12,518 nt of DNA, taken from positions 1 through 12,518 of the forward strand of contig CAZRDM010000036.1 of the NCBI GenBank assembly GCA_964598845.1, in the 5' to 3' direction. Under the pieces are notes generated by a model. That model had not been told where the DNA came from, ran no database searches, and saw only the letters and a list, made by a program, of their open reading frames with translations. Position 1 is the stretch's first letter, and each line of letters opens with the position of its first letter. Below, piece by piece: positions 1 to 5,256 of this stretch. The DNA is from FEN-987 sp964598845 (GTDB taxonomy: Archaea > Thermoproteota > Bathyarchaeia > 40CM-2-53-6). Position numbers and translations under genes: made by a program.

Positions 1-70
1 AACCGTTATCGCAAGCATCTTCTTCCAACAGTCAGAGAACGATCCAGAACAAGGTTGGAAAGCGACGGCA

Positions 71-86
71 TTTTTTTAAAAAAAAA
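71..86. terminator. T7A9 tract, possible transcription terminator
   Basis: Seven T followed by nine A. Read on the minus strand this is a run of nine T about 70 nt past the stop of the leftmost minus-strand gene, which fits a U-tract-type archaeal terminator. No hairpin precedes it. It could instead be an AT-rich promoter element, and the sequence does not decide between the two. Confidence 0.3.
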
Positions 87-158
87 CTTGCTAGCGGGGT
101 GGGGTTCACGCGTGCCACTCACACGACCAAGAAATGTCAACGCCCTGATCAATATGAT

Positions 159-485
159 TCAAGGCTTGGTCCTTCGGGCAATTTCCGTTAGATTGAAAAT
201 ATCATCTGCATATCGCACGAACATAGGCCCGAGGTCCTGTTTACGCCTCTTCAGGTCTTGCAGAGCGCTTACGGCCCTACGATAGAAATCAGGCGGCAGG
301 AATGTCGGAGGACCGGCTTTCACAACATCCATGATCTCTGTTAACAATACGATCTTCTTTTCCAGCTCCTCTTCACACGCGGTTTGGACAATTTTCAAGT
401 CTCCTGTGTGAGCACCTGTTAACTTCGAAGCATTTGCCAACGCTTGTTCAAGTATCAATTGCGAGGTTTCCCAATCCATCATCAT
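159..485 (-). CDS. Small hypothetical protein, all-helical (108 aa)
   Basis: I do not recognise this protein. It has no signal peptide, membrane segment or cysteine cluster. The residue pattern suggests mostly alpha helix: an amphipathic N-terminal half (roughly residues 5-55, with an acidic CEEELEKK segment), a proline-bearing turn (GPPTFLPPD, about 58-66), then a basic helical half with ALQDLKRRKQDLG. The ORF opens with three consecutive ATG codons (MMMD), so the exact start is ambiguous by one or two residues; a GGTGG-like purine stretch lies shortly upstream. It follows another small minus-strand gene after 78 nt and may be co-transcribed with it. A T-run on the minus strand about 70 nt downstream may end the transcript. 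Coding is supported by ORF integrity and a plausible protein composition only. Confidence 0.6.
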   Translation of the reverse strand: MMMDWETSQLILEQALANASKLTGAHTGDLKIVQTACEEELEKKIVLLTEIMDVVKAGPPTFLPPDFYRRAVSALQDLKRRKQDLGPMFVRYADDIFNLTEIARRTKP

Positions 486-563
486 GATAGGCCACCGTGT
501 TATGCCACTATTGAAATATCATTAGCAAGATTCAGGTTTTCCATACGCTCACGATCTCCCGGG

Positions 564-872
564 TTAGGTTTGCACCTTCAAGGTTATTGTGACATGATCC
601 GGGTATCTAGGCCGTCCTAACTCCTGATACTCCTCTTCAGTCAATGTCACGATTAATCGAAGCGTACCGAGTTGCTGCCTGAAACCCGGAATCTGACTCA
701 GAGTCTTCTGTAAAGCTATCGCTACGCCTGCGATTTCTCTATCCATCTGTAGCGGGAAGGTGACTGGGCCTTTGAATGGGTCTCCAAGCGTGATCTGCAC
801 CATCGGCCTTCCTTGACGGGATTGGATGGGCGTTACAACCAGCATAGTGCCCTCGATCGTAACTTCAGCCAT
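564..872 (-). CDS. Small hypothetical protein, possibly arcadin-1-like (102 aa)
   Basis: A compact alpha/beta protein. An N-terminal beta-rich part (residues 1-40, VTIEGTMLVVTP then MVQITLGDP) is followed by a helix around 44-65 and a C-terminal segment LTEEEYQELGRP leading into a final beta strand (HVTITLKV). The length of about 100 aa and the pattern of a strand, then 'EEYxxLGRP', then a strand remind me of arcadin-1 (Rkd-1), a small protein encoded with crenactin in some TACK archaea. That is an impression from memory, and no crenactin gene is visible in this window. The start ATG follows AGGGAC, a weak ribosome-binding site. It lies upstream of, and in the same direction as, the 108-aa gene (78 nt gap), so the two may form a small operon. 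Confidence 0.65.
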   Translation of the reverse strand: MAEVTIEGTMLVVTPIQSRQGRPMVQITLGDPFKGPVTFPLQMDREIAGVAIALQKTLSQIPGFRQQLGTLRLIVTLTEEEYQELGRPRYPDHVTITLKVQT

Positions 873-1041
873 GTCCCTGATGCTCTTGCTTCTTGGGTTA
901 GTCGCCGCCGGCTATTCTAAGCTTGTGGGATTCGGTGAGTCCCATTCAAGCACGGGCGTTGGCAATTTGCTTGTGCTCCTAATCACTCCTTTGTTGAGAG
1001 GCGCGCTCAACTCGACCGCGGCCACGCTTGCCTTCGAATAG
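871..1041 (+). CDS. Doubtful small membrane peptide (56 aa)
   Basis: An ORF starting MSLMLLLLGLVAAG with two hydrophobic stretches (about residues 2-18 and 31-50), reading like a two-pass membrane peptide. Its start codon overlaps the start codon of the divergent 102-aa gene by 2 nt, leaving no room for an ordinary promoter between them. There is no ribosome-binding site and no recognisable family. It occupies the otherwise unexplained stretch between that gene and the luciferase-family gene. More likely than not this is a chance ORF. Confidence 0.2.
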   Translation: MSLMLLLLGLVAAGYSKLVGFGESHSSTGVGNLLVLLITPLLRGALNSTAATLAFE

Positions 1042-1125
1042 AGGTGCGTGATCCAACCCACTTTCCAAAATGGGGCTTCCATGGGCAAGTCGAGCGAAGA
1101 TCGACTGGAAAACTATCTAATCGGC

Positions 1126-2073
1126 CTATATGAATCTCGGAACCACTTCATGTGTGAACAGATCCAGTCCCGCTGTGCTCGGAAAGTCCAGGAATCTGAG
1201 GATGAAGTAGTCGACACCCAAATCCGCGAATTGTGCAAGCGTGTGTGATACTTGTTCAGGGGTGCCGATAATGGCAGCCTGCATGGCCATGTGTTCATTG
1301 GCTGTGAAGGCATTCGTCTTCGCTATTTTTGAGGCCTCGTCTGGAGTCTTGGATATGGCGACGCATCCCAGCCAAGTTTTCCTTATCGACGAATAGTCTC
1401 TTCCAACCTTCTCACATTGGCCCTTCAGAACACTCAGCTTGTGCTTATACTGGTCCAAAGTTAGGTTTGGGCAGTTCCACCAGTCCGCATGTGAAGCCAC
1501 CACTTTCAATGTGAGTTTCTCGCCTCCGCCACCTATCATGATTGGTGGGGTCGGTTTCGGTTTGGGACTGCAGTATGCGCTGTCAACCCTGTAGTATTTC
1601 CCATGAAACGATACTGCGTCCTCAGTCCACATTTTCCGTATGATTTGAACCGACTCTTGGAGTGCCCCAATCCTTGCCGAGGCTTTCGGGAATTCGTACC
1701 CGTAGGATTGGTACTCATCTTTCTTCCAACCCGCGCCAATTCCAAGTATGAACCTGCCGGGACAAAAGGAGCTGAGGTTGGCTGCCATTTTGGCAAGTAG
1801 CGCCGGGTTACGGTAGGAATTACAGAGCACAATGTGGCCGAACGTGAGGTGTTTGAAGACTCCTATGAGGTAATTGACTGTCGTCCAGCCTTCCAAGTTG
1901 TCTGTACCGGGGCTCTGCCAGTCGGCCCATGGTATCATGTGGTCTGAGAGCCATGCCGAATGGAAACTCGACTCAACCTTCTTCAATGATCGCAGGATCT
2001 GAGAAACGAACTCTTGTTCCTTCATGCCGTTAACAGGGAACTCAGGTATTCTCCACCCAAAACAGGTCGTCAA
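1126..2073 (-). CDS. LLM-class (luciferase-like) F420/flavin-dependent oxidoreductase
   Basis: A full-length member (315 aa) of the bacterial luciferase-like monooxygenase superfamily, a TIM-barrel fold that in archaea usually uses coenzyme F420. Visible landmarks are the N-terminal WLSDHMIPW (about 41-49), the hydrophobic strand LTFGHIVLCNSYRNPALLAKMAA (about 76-98, written here as separate motifs: a strand, then YRNP, then a helix), GRFILGIGAGW with E120 (about 107-120), a segment ending in GGGGEKLTLK (about 181-190), and IIGTPEQV near the C terminus. These match the family's cofactor-binding order. The substrate cannot be inferred. Translation probably starts at TTG, with an AGGAG ribosome-binding site about 8 nt upstream. 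Neighbouring genes give no pathway hint. Confidence 0.9.
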   Translation of the reverse strand: MTTCFGWRIPEFPVNGMKEQEFVSQILRSLKKVESSFHSAWLSDHMIPWADWQSPGTDNLEGWTTVNYLIGVFKHLTFGHIVLCNSYRNPALLAKMAANLSSFCPGRFILGIGAGWKKDEYQSYGYEFPKASARIGALQESVQIIRKMWTEDAVSFHGKYYRVDSAYCSPKPKPTPPIMIGGGGEKLTLKVVASHADWWNCPNLTLDQYKHKLSVLKGQCEKVGRDYSSIRKTWLGCVAISKTPDEASKIAKTNAFTANEHMAMQAAIIGTPEQVSHTLAQFADLGVDYFILRFLDFPSTAGLDLFTHEVVPRFI

Positions 2074-2130
2074 GGCTATCTCCTGCTCGTCTAGGTCGCG
2101 ACCAAGTCAAAGAGTTTTGTCCGCGTCGTC

Positions 2131-2364
2131 TCATAACCGGGCACGGAAGACTATCTCATTTGGCAGAGAACTAATCGACATCTCGAGAATACCATAGTCC
2201 TCTTCCCTTAATGTATCAGACAATGTCATCTCTGGATTTTGGAATGCGACAGACACGTCCAATGGAAGACACACAATAACATTCTTGATCTCGAACCTAC
2301 TGGATCGCAAACGACGACCGAGGTCAGTGTTCTGGTGATGAATCCGATGAATCCGACACGCCAA
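2131..2364 (-). CDS. Small hypothetical ORF (77 aa or shorter)
   Basis: The last 50 or so residues (from EIKNVIVCLPLD through ISSLPNEIVFRARL) read like a folded protein with alternating hydrophobic positions, while the first 25 residues are arginine/histidine-rich and look non-coding. The true start may therefore be an internal GTG around residue 30. It ends 57 nt before the luciferase-family gene on the same strand and may be its upstream operon partner. It overlaps the 5' end of the plus-strand 107-aa ORF, so at most one of the two overlapping parts is likely real. I do not recognise the family. Confidence 0.35.
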   Translation of the reverse strand: MACRIHRIHHQNTDLGRRLRSSRFEIKNVIVCLPLDVSVAFQNPEMTLSDTLREEDYGILEMSISSLPNEIVFRARL

Positions 2365-2658
2365 GGATCCTGCCGCGCCTTATCTGATATCACGGCCAAC
2401 GGCAAGAATCGTGGGAGAGCCCATATTGTTATGATTGCTGATTGCGACGTTCGAACCAGCAAGCTGATCCGGAGAGAGGTTCAGTTGGAACTTGAACGTG
2501 AGTACGGCCCAATCTTTGAACTCACCCTAACCAAGATCATGCATGAAGATAACCAAGTAACCATGATAGGCGAATTTGTGGCGAGACTGGGCGAAATGGA
2601 GAAGGGCTTCGCAATGGCCATGCCACGAGCCGACGGACTGATCGACTACTTCCTATGA
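2338..2658 (+). CDS. Hypothetical protein (about 107 aa)
   Basis: No family recognised. The longer ORF opens at 2239, but the codons before the ATG at 2338 look non-coding and overlap a minus-strand ORF, so I place the start at 2338; a start at 2347 or later is also possible. The convincing protein section is the last 75 residues: a strand (IVMIADCD), an amphipathic charged helix (SKLIRREVQLELEREYG), a strand (IFELTLTK), another strand (QVTMIGEFVARLG) and a C-terminal tail. This suggests a small alpha/beta protein without membrane segments. It ends about 135 nt before the initiator tRNA gene on the same strand. Confidence 0.45.
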   Translation: MNPMNPTRQGSCRALSDITANGKNRGRAHIVMIADCDVRTSKLIRREVQLELEREYGPIFELTLTKIMHEDNQVTMIGEFVARLGEMEKGFAMAMPRADGLIDYFL

Positions 2659-2824
2659 TCTAGGGAACGCAACGGGGAAGAAGAGGCAATCGTGCTTCGT
2701 TCACGATTCTCTTTAATACGAGGCAACGCAATCTTAGCGCAGGGTTGGTGAAAAAAGCAGAATCCTTGGCGAAAAAGTCACTTAACCCACGTAGCGGGGT
2801 GGGGTAGCCAGGTTTAACCCGCAG

Positions 2825-2840
2825 AACGATCCGTGCGGAT
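2825..2840 (+). other. tRNA-iMet intron 1 (position 29/30, 16 nt)
   Basis: The BHB motif consists of central helix CCGC (2819-2822) with GCGG (2835-2838), 3-nt bulges AGA (2823-2825) and ATG (2839-2841), and an inner helix ACG (2826-2828) with CGT (2832-2834). Cutting after the second nucleotide of each bulge joins CAG to GG and gives the expected anticodon stem strand. The central helix uses part of the D-stem 3' strand. Confidence 0.85.
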
Positions 2841-2848
2841 GGCTCATA

Positions 2849-2860
2849 TCCTGGCGGGAA
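2849..2860 (+). other. tRNA-iMet intron 2 (position 37/38, 12 nt)
   Basis: Placed by the mature structure: removal gives loop CTCATAA and a five-pair stem. The BHB fit is weak. CTCA (2843-2846) opposite CGGG (2855-2858) gives two C:G pairs, one U:G and one A:C mismatch, and only 5 nt remain for an inner loop. The position is the canonical archaeal intron site. Confidence 0.7.
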
Positions 2861-2870
2861 ACCCTGAGAT

Positions 2871-2891
2871 CGAGCTTTCAGGCTCCTCAAG
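2871..2891 (+). other. tRNA-iMet intron 3 (variable loop, 47/48, 21 nt)
   Basis: A perfect BHB: central helix TGAG (2865-2868) with CTCA (2886-2889), bulges ATC (2869-2871) and AGC (2890-2892), inner helix GAGC (2872-2875) with GCTC (2882-2885). Cutting after the second bulge nucleotide restores variable loop AGATC next to the T-stem. Confidence 0.88.
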
Positions 2892-2903
2892 CGGTGGTTC
2901 GAA

Positions 2904-2921
2904 AGGCGAAGCGCCCGAAGA
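2904..2921 (+). other. tRNA-iMet intron 4 (T-loop, 59/60, 18 nt)
   Basis: A perfect BHB: central helix TTCG (2898-2901) with CGAA (2916-2919), bulges AAA (2902-2904) and GAT (2920-2922), inner helix GGCG (2905-2908) with CGCC (2912-2915) closed by loop AAG. Excision restores the T-loop TTCGAAT. The same core occurs in the T-loop intron of the tRNA-Gln gene in this window. Confidence 0.92.
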
Positions 2922-2977
2922 TCCACCCCCCGCTACCATATCCCAATCATTAACGTTGCAGATGAATAGAATATCCT

Positions 2978-3757
2978 GTGGAATTCCGCTTTTGCTGCTA
3001 TCTTGTTAAGAACTCTATTGAAACAATCTCGCTCCAATTCTCCAAGAAAACGCTTCTGGTAAGACTCTTGGCATACTACCTTCCCCACCAACCTAGACCC
3101 ATAGGCGTAACCGTTCTGACGATCCTTCAGATCATAAGCGGTATGATCAATATCCTGATAGCTACTCTGATCTTGGCCGTTTACTTTCTGGCGCTAGCTA
3201 TCTTCGGATTGTTTTTCTCAGCCGCTTTCGGATTCTTCCTCATTCCGTTGGCACTCCTCTTGTTTGTGTTCGGCATCTTCTCTTTCATCCTTGCCTACGG
3301 GCTGTGGACAGGTCGAGGATGGGCATGGACGGCGAGCATCATCCTAGCAGTCATTGGCTTGGCAGTTGGCCTTTTGGGCCTAGTCTTCGGGGGACTCGCC
3401 AACATTGCTACTGTGATTCTGTATGCATTGATTCTCGTATACCTGAACACTAATGGTGTACGTTGGTGGTTCGGCCGCCCACTCAGGTTTCCGGCTCCCG
3501 GTCCATTCCGTGCACCTCAGAGTGGCGTCTGGTATCCGCCACCTGTCACTCCGTCTTCACAGATTCAGTTCCCCAACCCCGCTTATCAACAAGGACCGAT
3601 TCAGCAACAGCCGTTCCCGCAGCCCTACTATCCCCGATCGCCCAGCAGCATGGTTCAACCAACACTCTTGTGGAGTCCAAGAGGCTGTCCTCGCTGTGGC
3701 GACAGAGTCGGATCTGGGGCAGGATTCTGTATTCGTTGTGGCTCTCGTCTGATGTAA
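2978..3757 (+). CDS. Multi-pass membrane protein with C-terminal zinc ribbon
   Basis: This 259-aa ORF has about four to five hydrophobic segments (roughly residues 43-80, 82-110, 115-139 and 142-157), then a proline/glutamine/tyrosine-rich linker (about 171-230), then a zinc ribbon with Cys237, Cys240, Cys251 and Cys254 (CPRCG followed by CIRCG). The layout resembles archaeal integral membrane proteins with a cytoplasmic zinc-ribbon tail; the function is unknown. The GTG at 2978 is the first possible start, but the first 40 residues are poorly membrane-like. A TTG at 3068, just before the YYLPHQPRPIGVT segment, is a credible alternative start. The gene begins 40 nt after the tRNA-iMet CCA end and is convergent with the zinc-protein gene (39 nt gap). 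Confidence 0.85.
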   Translation: MEFRFCCYLVKNSIETISLQFSKKTLLVRLLAYYLPHQPRPIGVTVLTILQIISGMINILIATLILAVYFLALAIFGLFFSAAFGFFLIPLALLLFVFGIFSFILAYGLWTGRGWAWTASIILAVIGLAVGLLGLVFGGLANIATVILYALILVYLNTNGVRWWFGRPLRFPAPGPFRAPQSGVWYPPPVTPSSQIQFPNPAYQQGPIQQQPFPQPYYPRSPSSMVQPTLLWSPRGCPRCGDRVGSGAGFCIRCGSRLM

Positions 3758-3796
3758 ACCTCAAAGTCTCCTGATTCTTGATCGCCGCGTCTTCTA

Positions 3797-4012
3797 TTAC
3801 GCGCCCATCCATCCAGGAAGACTGAAGAATATCGCCTCCGCAACTCTCCGCTCCTTATCATCAAGTGAACAATAGCAACTTCCACAACTAGGGCACTTAT
3901 CGAAGCCGCAGTTCGCGCAGGCCAAATCCAGGTTGTGTTCAAACTGTTGGCCGCACCTGAAGCACTGAAAAGTGAGAGCCTTACGCTCCGGAATCACTGG
4001 CATTGGGATCAT
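3797..4012 (-). CDS. Small eight-cysteine zinc-binding protein (71 aa)
   Basis: The cysteines are at 17, 20, 32, 35, 40, 43, 46 and 48: CFRC and CANC form one rubredoxin-like zinc ribbon, and CPSC followed by CxC (GSCYC) could form a second metal site. The N-terminal dozen residues are proline-rich, and the C-terminal 20 residues form a short charged helix (DDKERRVAEAIF) with a hydrophobic tail. No enzymatic domain is present, so it may be an adaptor or a nucleic-acid-binding protein. The ATG at 4012 lies 5 nt from a G-rich (plus strand) repeat at 4018-4035, and no ribosome-binding site is visible on the minus strand, so translation may be leaderless. Confidence 0.78.
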   Translation of the reverse strand: MIPMPVIPERKALTFQCFRCGQQFEHNLDLACANCGFDKCPSCGSCYCSLDDKERRVAEAIFFSLPGWMGA

Positions 4013-4017
4013 CTCGT

Positions 4018-4035
4018 GTTTGGTGGGGTGGGAGG
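4018..4035 (+). repeat. G-rich 18-nt repeat, copy 1
   Basis: GTTTGGTGGGGTGGGAGG. It matches copy 2 (4861-4878) at 17 of 18 positions. Four G-tracts separated by single nucleotides could form a two-layer G-quadruplex on this strand. It lies immediately upstream of the minus-strand zinc-protein start. Confidence 0.5.
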
Positions 4036-4090
4036 ATGTGACAAGTCATGTGAAACCGTCCCGAACGGAGCTCATTTTGAGCCTTTTGGT

Positions 4091-4120
4091 CAAGCAACGC
4101 CGGATGACCATGGTTGCTTG
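4091..4120 (-). terminator. Stem-loop just after vapC
   Basis: A perfect 8-bp inverted repeat, CAAGCAAC (4091-4098) and GTTGCTTG (4113-4120), with a 14-nt loop. It starts 2 nt past the vapC stop codon. No T-run follows it on the minus strand, so it may be an mRNA 3'-end stabiliser or processing site rather than a classical terminator. Confidence 0.4.
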
Positions 4121-4122
4121 CT

Positions 4123-4521
4123 TTAGAGCCATTCATAGTGTATCTCGGTGATCTCCTTGAAATGAGGGTCATCGGAAATCACACGTCTCGATTTCGTTTC
4201 CATGCTTGTTCCTGCAACAACCGAATCGGCCGCAGGCAGGTCCTTGTAACGGCACCTCAGTCTGGCGGATGTGAGCGCAATCCTCGTCGTCAAATCGATT
4301 ATTCGGAACCGAGAAGTGGTAATCGAATTCACTCGGAGCTGCGCGACATCTTTCCCTACGTTGTCATGCATAAATTTGTAAACTTCGTGTAGGACGATTG
4401 TTGGCACCACTGCCATCTCCCTTTGAAGTTCAACCATTTTCTTTGAGGTTTTCGTCTTGAGCTCATCTGTCTCAGCCAAGAAATGTGTTAGGAAAAAGCG
4501 CGTGTCAACTGTTCTAAGCAT
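4123..4521 (-). CDS. vapC: PIN-domain toxin, VapC family
   Basis: The toxin of a type II VapBC pair; PIN domains are Mg2+-dependent RNases that in VapC proteins usually cut tRNA or rRNA. The 132-aa length is typical. The acidic catalytic set is visible: Asp6 in TVDTRFFL, Glu46 in VLHEVYKF, Asp99 in LPAADSVVAG and Asp117/118 in ISDDPHFKEI. It starts 2 nt after the vapB stop codon (vapB TAG, two bases, then ATG), so the genes are translationally coupled in the standard antitoxin-first order. All expected active-site residues are present, so the toxin is probably functional. Its RNA target cannot be inferred. Confidence 0.93.
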   Translation of the reverse strand: MLRTVDTRFFLTHFLAETDELKTKTSKKMVELQREMAVVPTIVLHEVYKFMHDNVGKDVAQLRVNSITTSRFRIIDLTTRIALTSARLRCRYKDLPAADSVVAGTSMETKSRRVISDDPHFKEITEIHYEWL

Positions 4522-4523
4522 GT

Positions 4524-4760
4524 CTAATACCTATCACGCGATCTGATGTGATCGAGTTTCTTTCTCATCTGCTCTAAACCAATCTTCCCCGCATCTACCC
4601 CAGCCAGGTCTTCGATAGGTGTGATGGGCTTGATGACAATACCCTCAATACTATCCTTAACAAGCACACGCATCCCCTCTCTTATCCCGTATTTCTTTCG
4701 TTTCGAAGCCGGTATCGTGACCTGGCCTTTCCTCGTAACGAGCACGACCTGATCCGACAT
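4524..4760 (-). CDS. vapB: AbrB/SpoVT-type antitoxin, VapB family
   Basis: The antitoxin partner of the adjacent VapC, 78 aa. The N-terminal swapped-hairpin DNA-binding domain (residues 1-47) carries the classic VTRKGQVTIPASKRKKYGI core and the GMRVLVKD turn. The C-terminal 30 residues (from IEDLAGVDA to SRDRY) are the expected extension that wraps around and inhibits the toxin. VapB-VapC complexes normally repress their own operon by binding palindromes near the promoter; two inverted repeats lie 27-80 nt upstream (4788-4812 and 4826-4840). A TTAAGTAC sequence about 33 nt before the ATG may be the TATA box, which would imply a very short leader. Confidence 0.92.
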   Translation of the reverse strand: MSDQVVLVTRKGQVTIPASKRKKYGIREGMRVLVKDSIEGIVIKPITPIEDLAGVDAGKIGLEQMRKKLDHIRSRDRY

Positions 4761-4787
4761 TTTTGTGACGTACTACTCGACTCAAAT

Positions 4788-4812
4788 GTTGTACTTAACC
4801 TATTCGTACAAC
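4788..4812 (-). promoter_or_regulatory. Candidate VapB operator overlapping the vapBC promoter
   Basis: A perfect 7-bp inverted repeat, GTTGTAC and GTACAAC, with an 11-nt spacer. It starts 27 nt upstream of the vapB ATG and overlaps the putative TATA element TTAAGTAC. The position and symmetry fit an autoregulatory VapBC site. Confidence 0.5.
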
Positions 4813-4825
4813 GCCCTCCTGATCT

Positions 4826-4840
4826 CGACCGACTCGGTCG
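4826..4840. repeat. 15-nt palindrome upstream of vapB
   Basis: CGACCGA, one C, TCGGTCG: perfect 7-bp arms. It lies 14 nt beyond the first inverted repeat and may be a second operator half. A weaker CCACC/GGTGG pair (4850-4854 and 4865-4869) follows it. Confidence 0.4.
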
Positions 4841-4860
4841 TTTGTAGCTCCACCTGATAA

Positions 4861-4878
4861 GTTTGGTGGGGCGGGAGG
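4861..4878 (+). repeat. G-rich 18-nt repeat, copy 2
   Basis: GTTTGGTGGGGCGGGAGG, differing from copy 1 (4018-4035) at one position. It lies about 100 nt upstream of vapB and has the same two-layer G-quadruplex potential. Confidence 0.5.
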
Positions 4879-5076
4879 GAATTTCATGATCGTCTTTGTC
4901 GCGACCATTTTGAACCCTCGATCACCGGTGTACTCGCCCTTTGAGATCGTGGTCCCGAGACCGGTCTGAAGGCGCATTCACGCTATCTTAGACCATGTTG
5001 TCCCCACGGAGGGCTCGCGGTCTGGACCACCGCCCCTAGGCTTCCTAACTTTCGACCGCAACTTAAATGCTTGCGA
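4879..5076. other. Gene-free stretch left of the scaffold gap
   Basis: I see no convincing gene here. The only open frame (minus, 4795-4977) has no family signature and runs through the palindromes. Short palindromes such as CACCGGTG (4923-4930) and AGACCGGTCT (4958-4967) are present. At 5061-5070 ACTTAAATGC resembles a plus-strand archaeal TATA box that would drive something starting inside the gap. Confidence 0.4.
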
Positions 5077-5176
5077 NNNNNNNNNNNNNNNNNNNNNNNN
5101 NNNNNNNNNNNNNNNNNNNNNNNNNNNNNNNNNNNNNNNNNNNNNNNNNNNNNNNNNNNNNNNNNNNNNNNNNNNN
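5077..5176. other. Scaffold gap (100 N)
   Basis: Exactly 100 undetermined bases, a conventional placeholder for a gap of unknown length. Genes to the left and right of it are linked only by assembly evidence. Confidence 0.99.
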
Positions 5177-5196
5177 CCACGAACGCGGAACTACAG

Positions 5197-5205
5197 TTTT
5201 TTAAA
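5197..5205 (+). promoter_or_regulatory. TATA-like box upstream of the NrdD-like gene
   Basis: TTTTTTAAA lies about 55 nt upstream of the TTG start at 5257, so transcription would begin about 25-30 nt further on and give a leader of roughly 30 nt. An AGGCG purine motif at 5244-5248 could serve as the ribosome-binding site. Confidence 0.4.
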
Positions 5206-5256
5206 CGTCGAGCTATGCCTTAGAGTTCTGCAAGTCGCATTCTAGGCGATAATTGA

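Larger units (their letters stand above)
2793..2938 (+). tRNA. Initiator tRNA-Met (CAU) with four introns
   Basis: The acceptor strands AGCGGGG (2793-2799) and CCCCGCT (2928-2934) pair fully; discriminator A is 2935 and CCA is encoded at 2936-2938. The D-stem is GGGT (2802-2805) with ACCC (2817-2820). The anticodon loop CTCAT begins at 2843, with anticodon CAT at 2845-2847. Removing introns at 2825-2840, 2849-2860, 2871-2891 and 2904-2921 (67 nt in total) leaves 76 nt: an anticodon stem CAGGG/CCCTG, loop CTCATAA, variable loop AGATC, T-stem GGTGG/CCACC and T-loop TTCGAAT. A1:U72 and three G:C pairs at the base of the anticodon loop mark an initiator tRNA. Three of the introns form full BHB motifs with 3-nt bulges. 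No strong TATA box is visible upstream. Confidence 0.93.

Noticed and set aside
92..130. Second or split initiator tRNA
   Set aside because: Only 14 nt match. The D-loop, anticodon arm and a matching 3' acceptor strand are absent nearby.
2660..2926. 88-aa minus-strand ORF
   Set aside because: Antisense to the initiator tRNA gene, with no protein-like features.
4795..4977. 60-aa minus-strand ORF left of the gap
   Set aside because: It covers several palindromes and the G-rich repeat, lacks a recognisable domain and has no ribosome-binding site.
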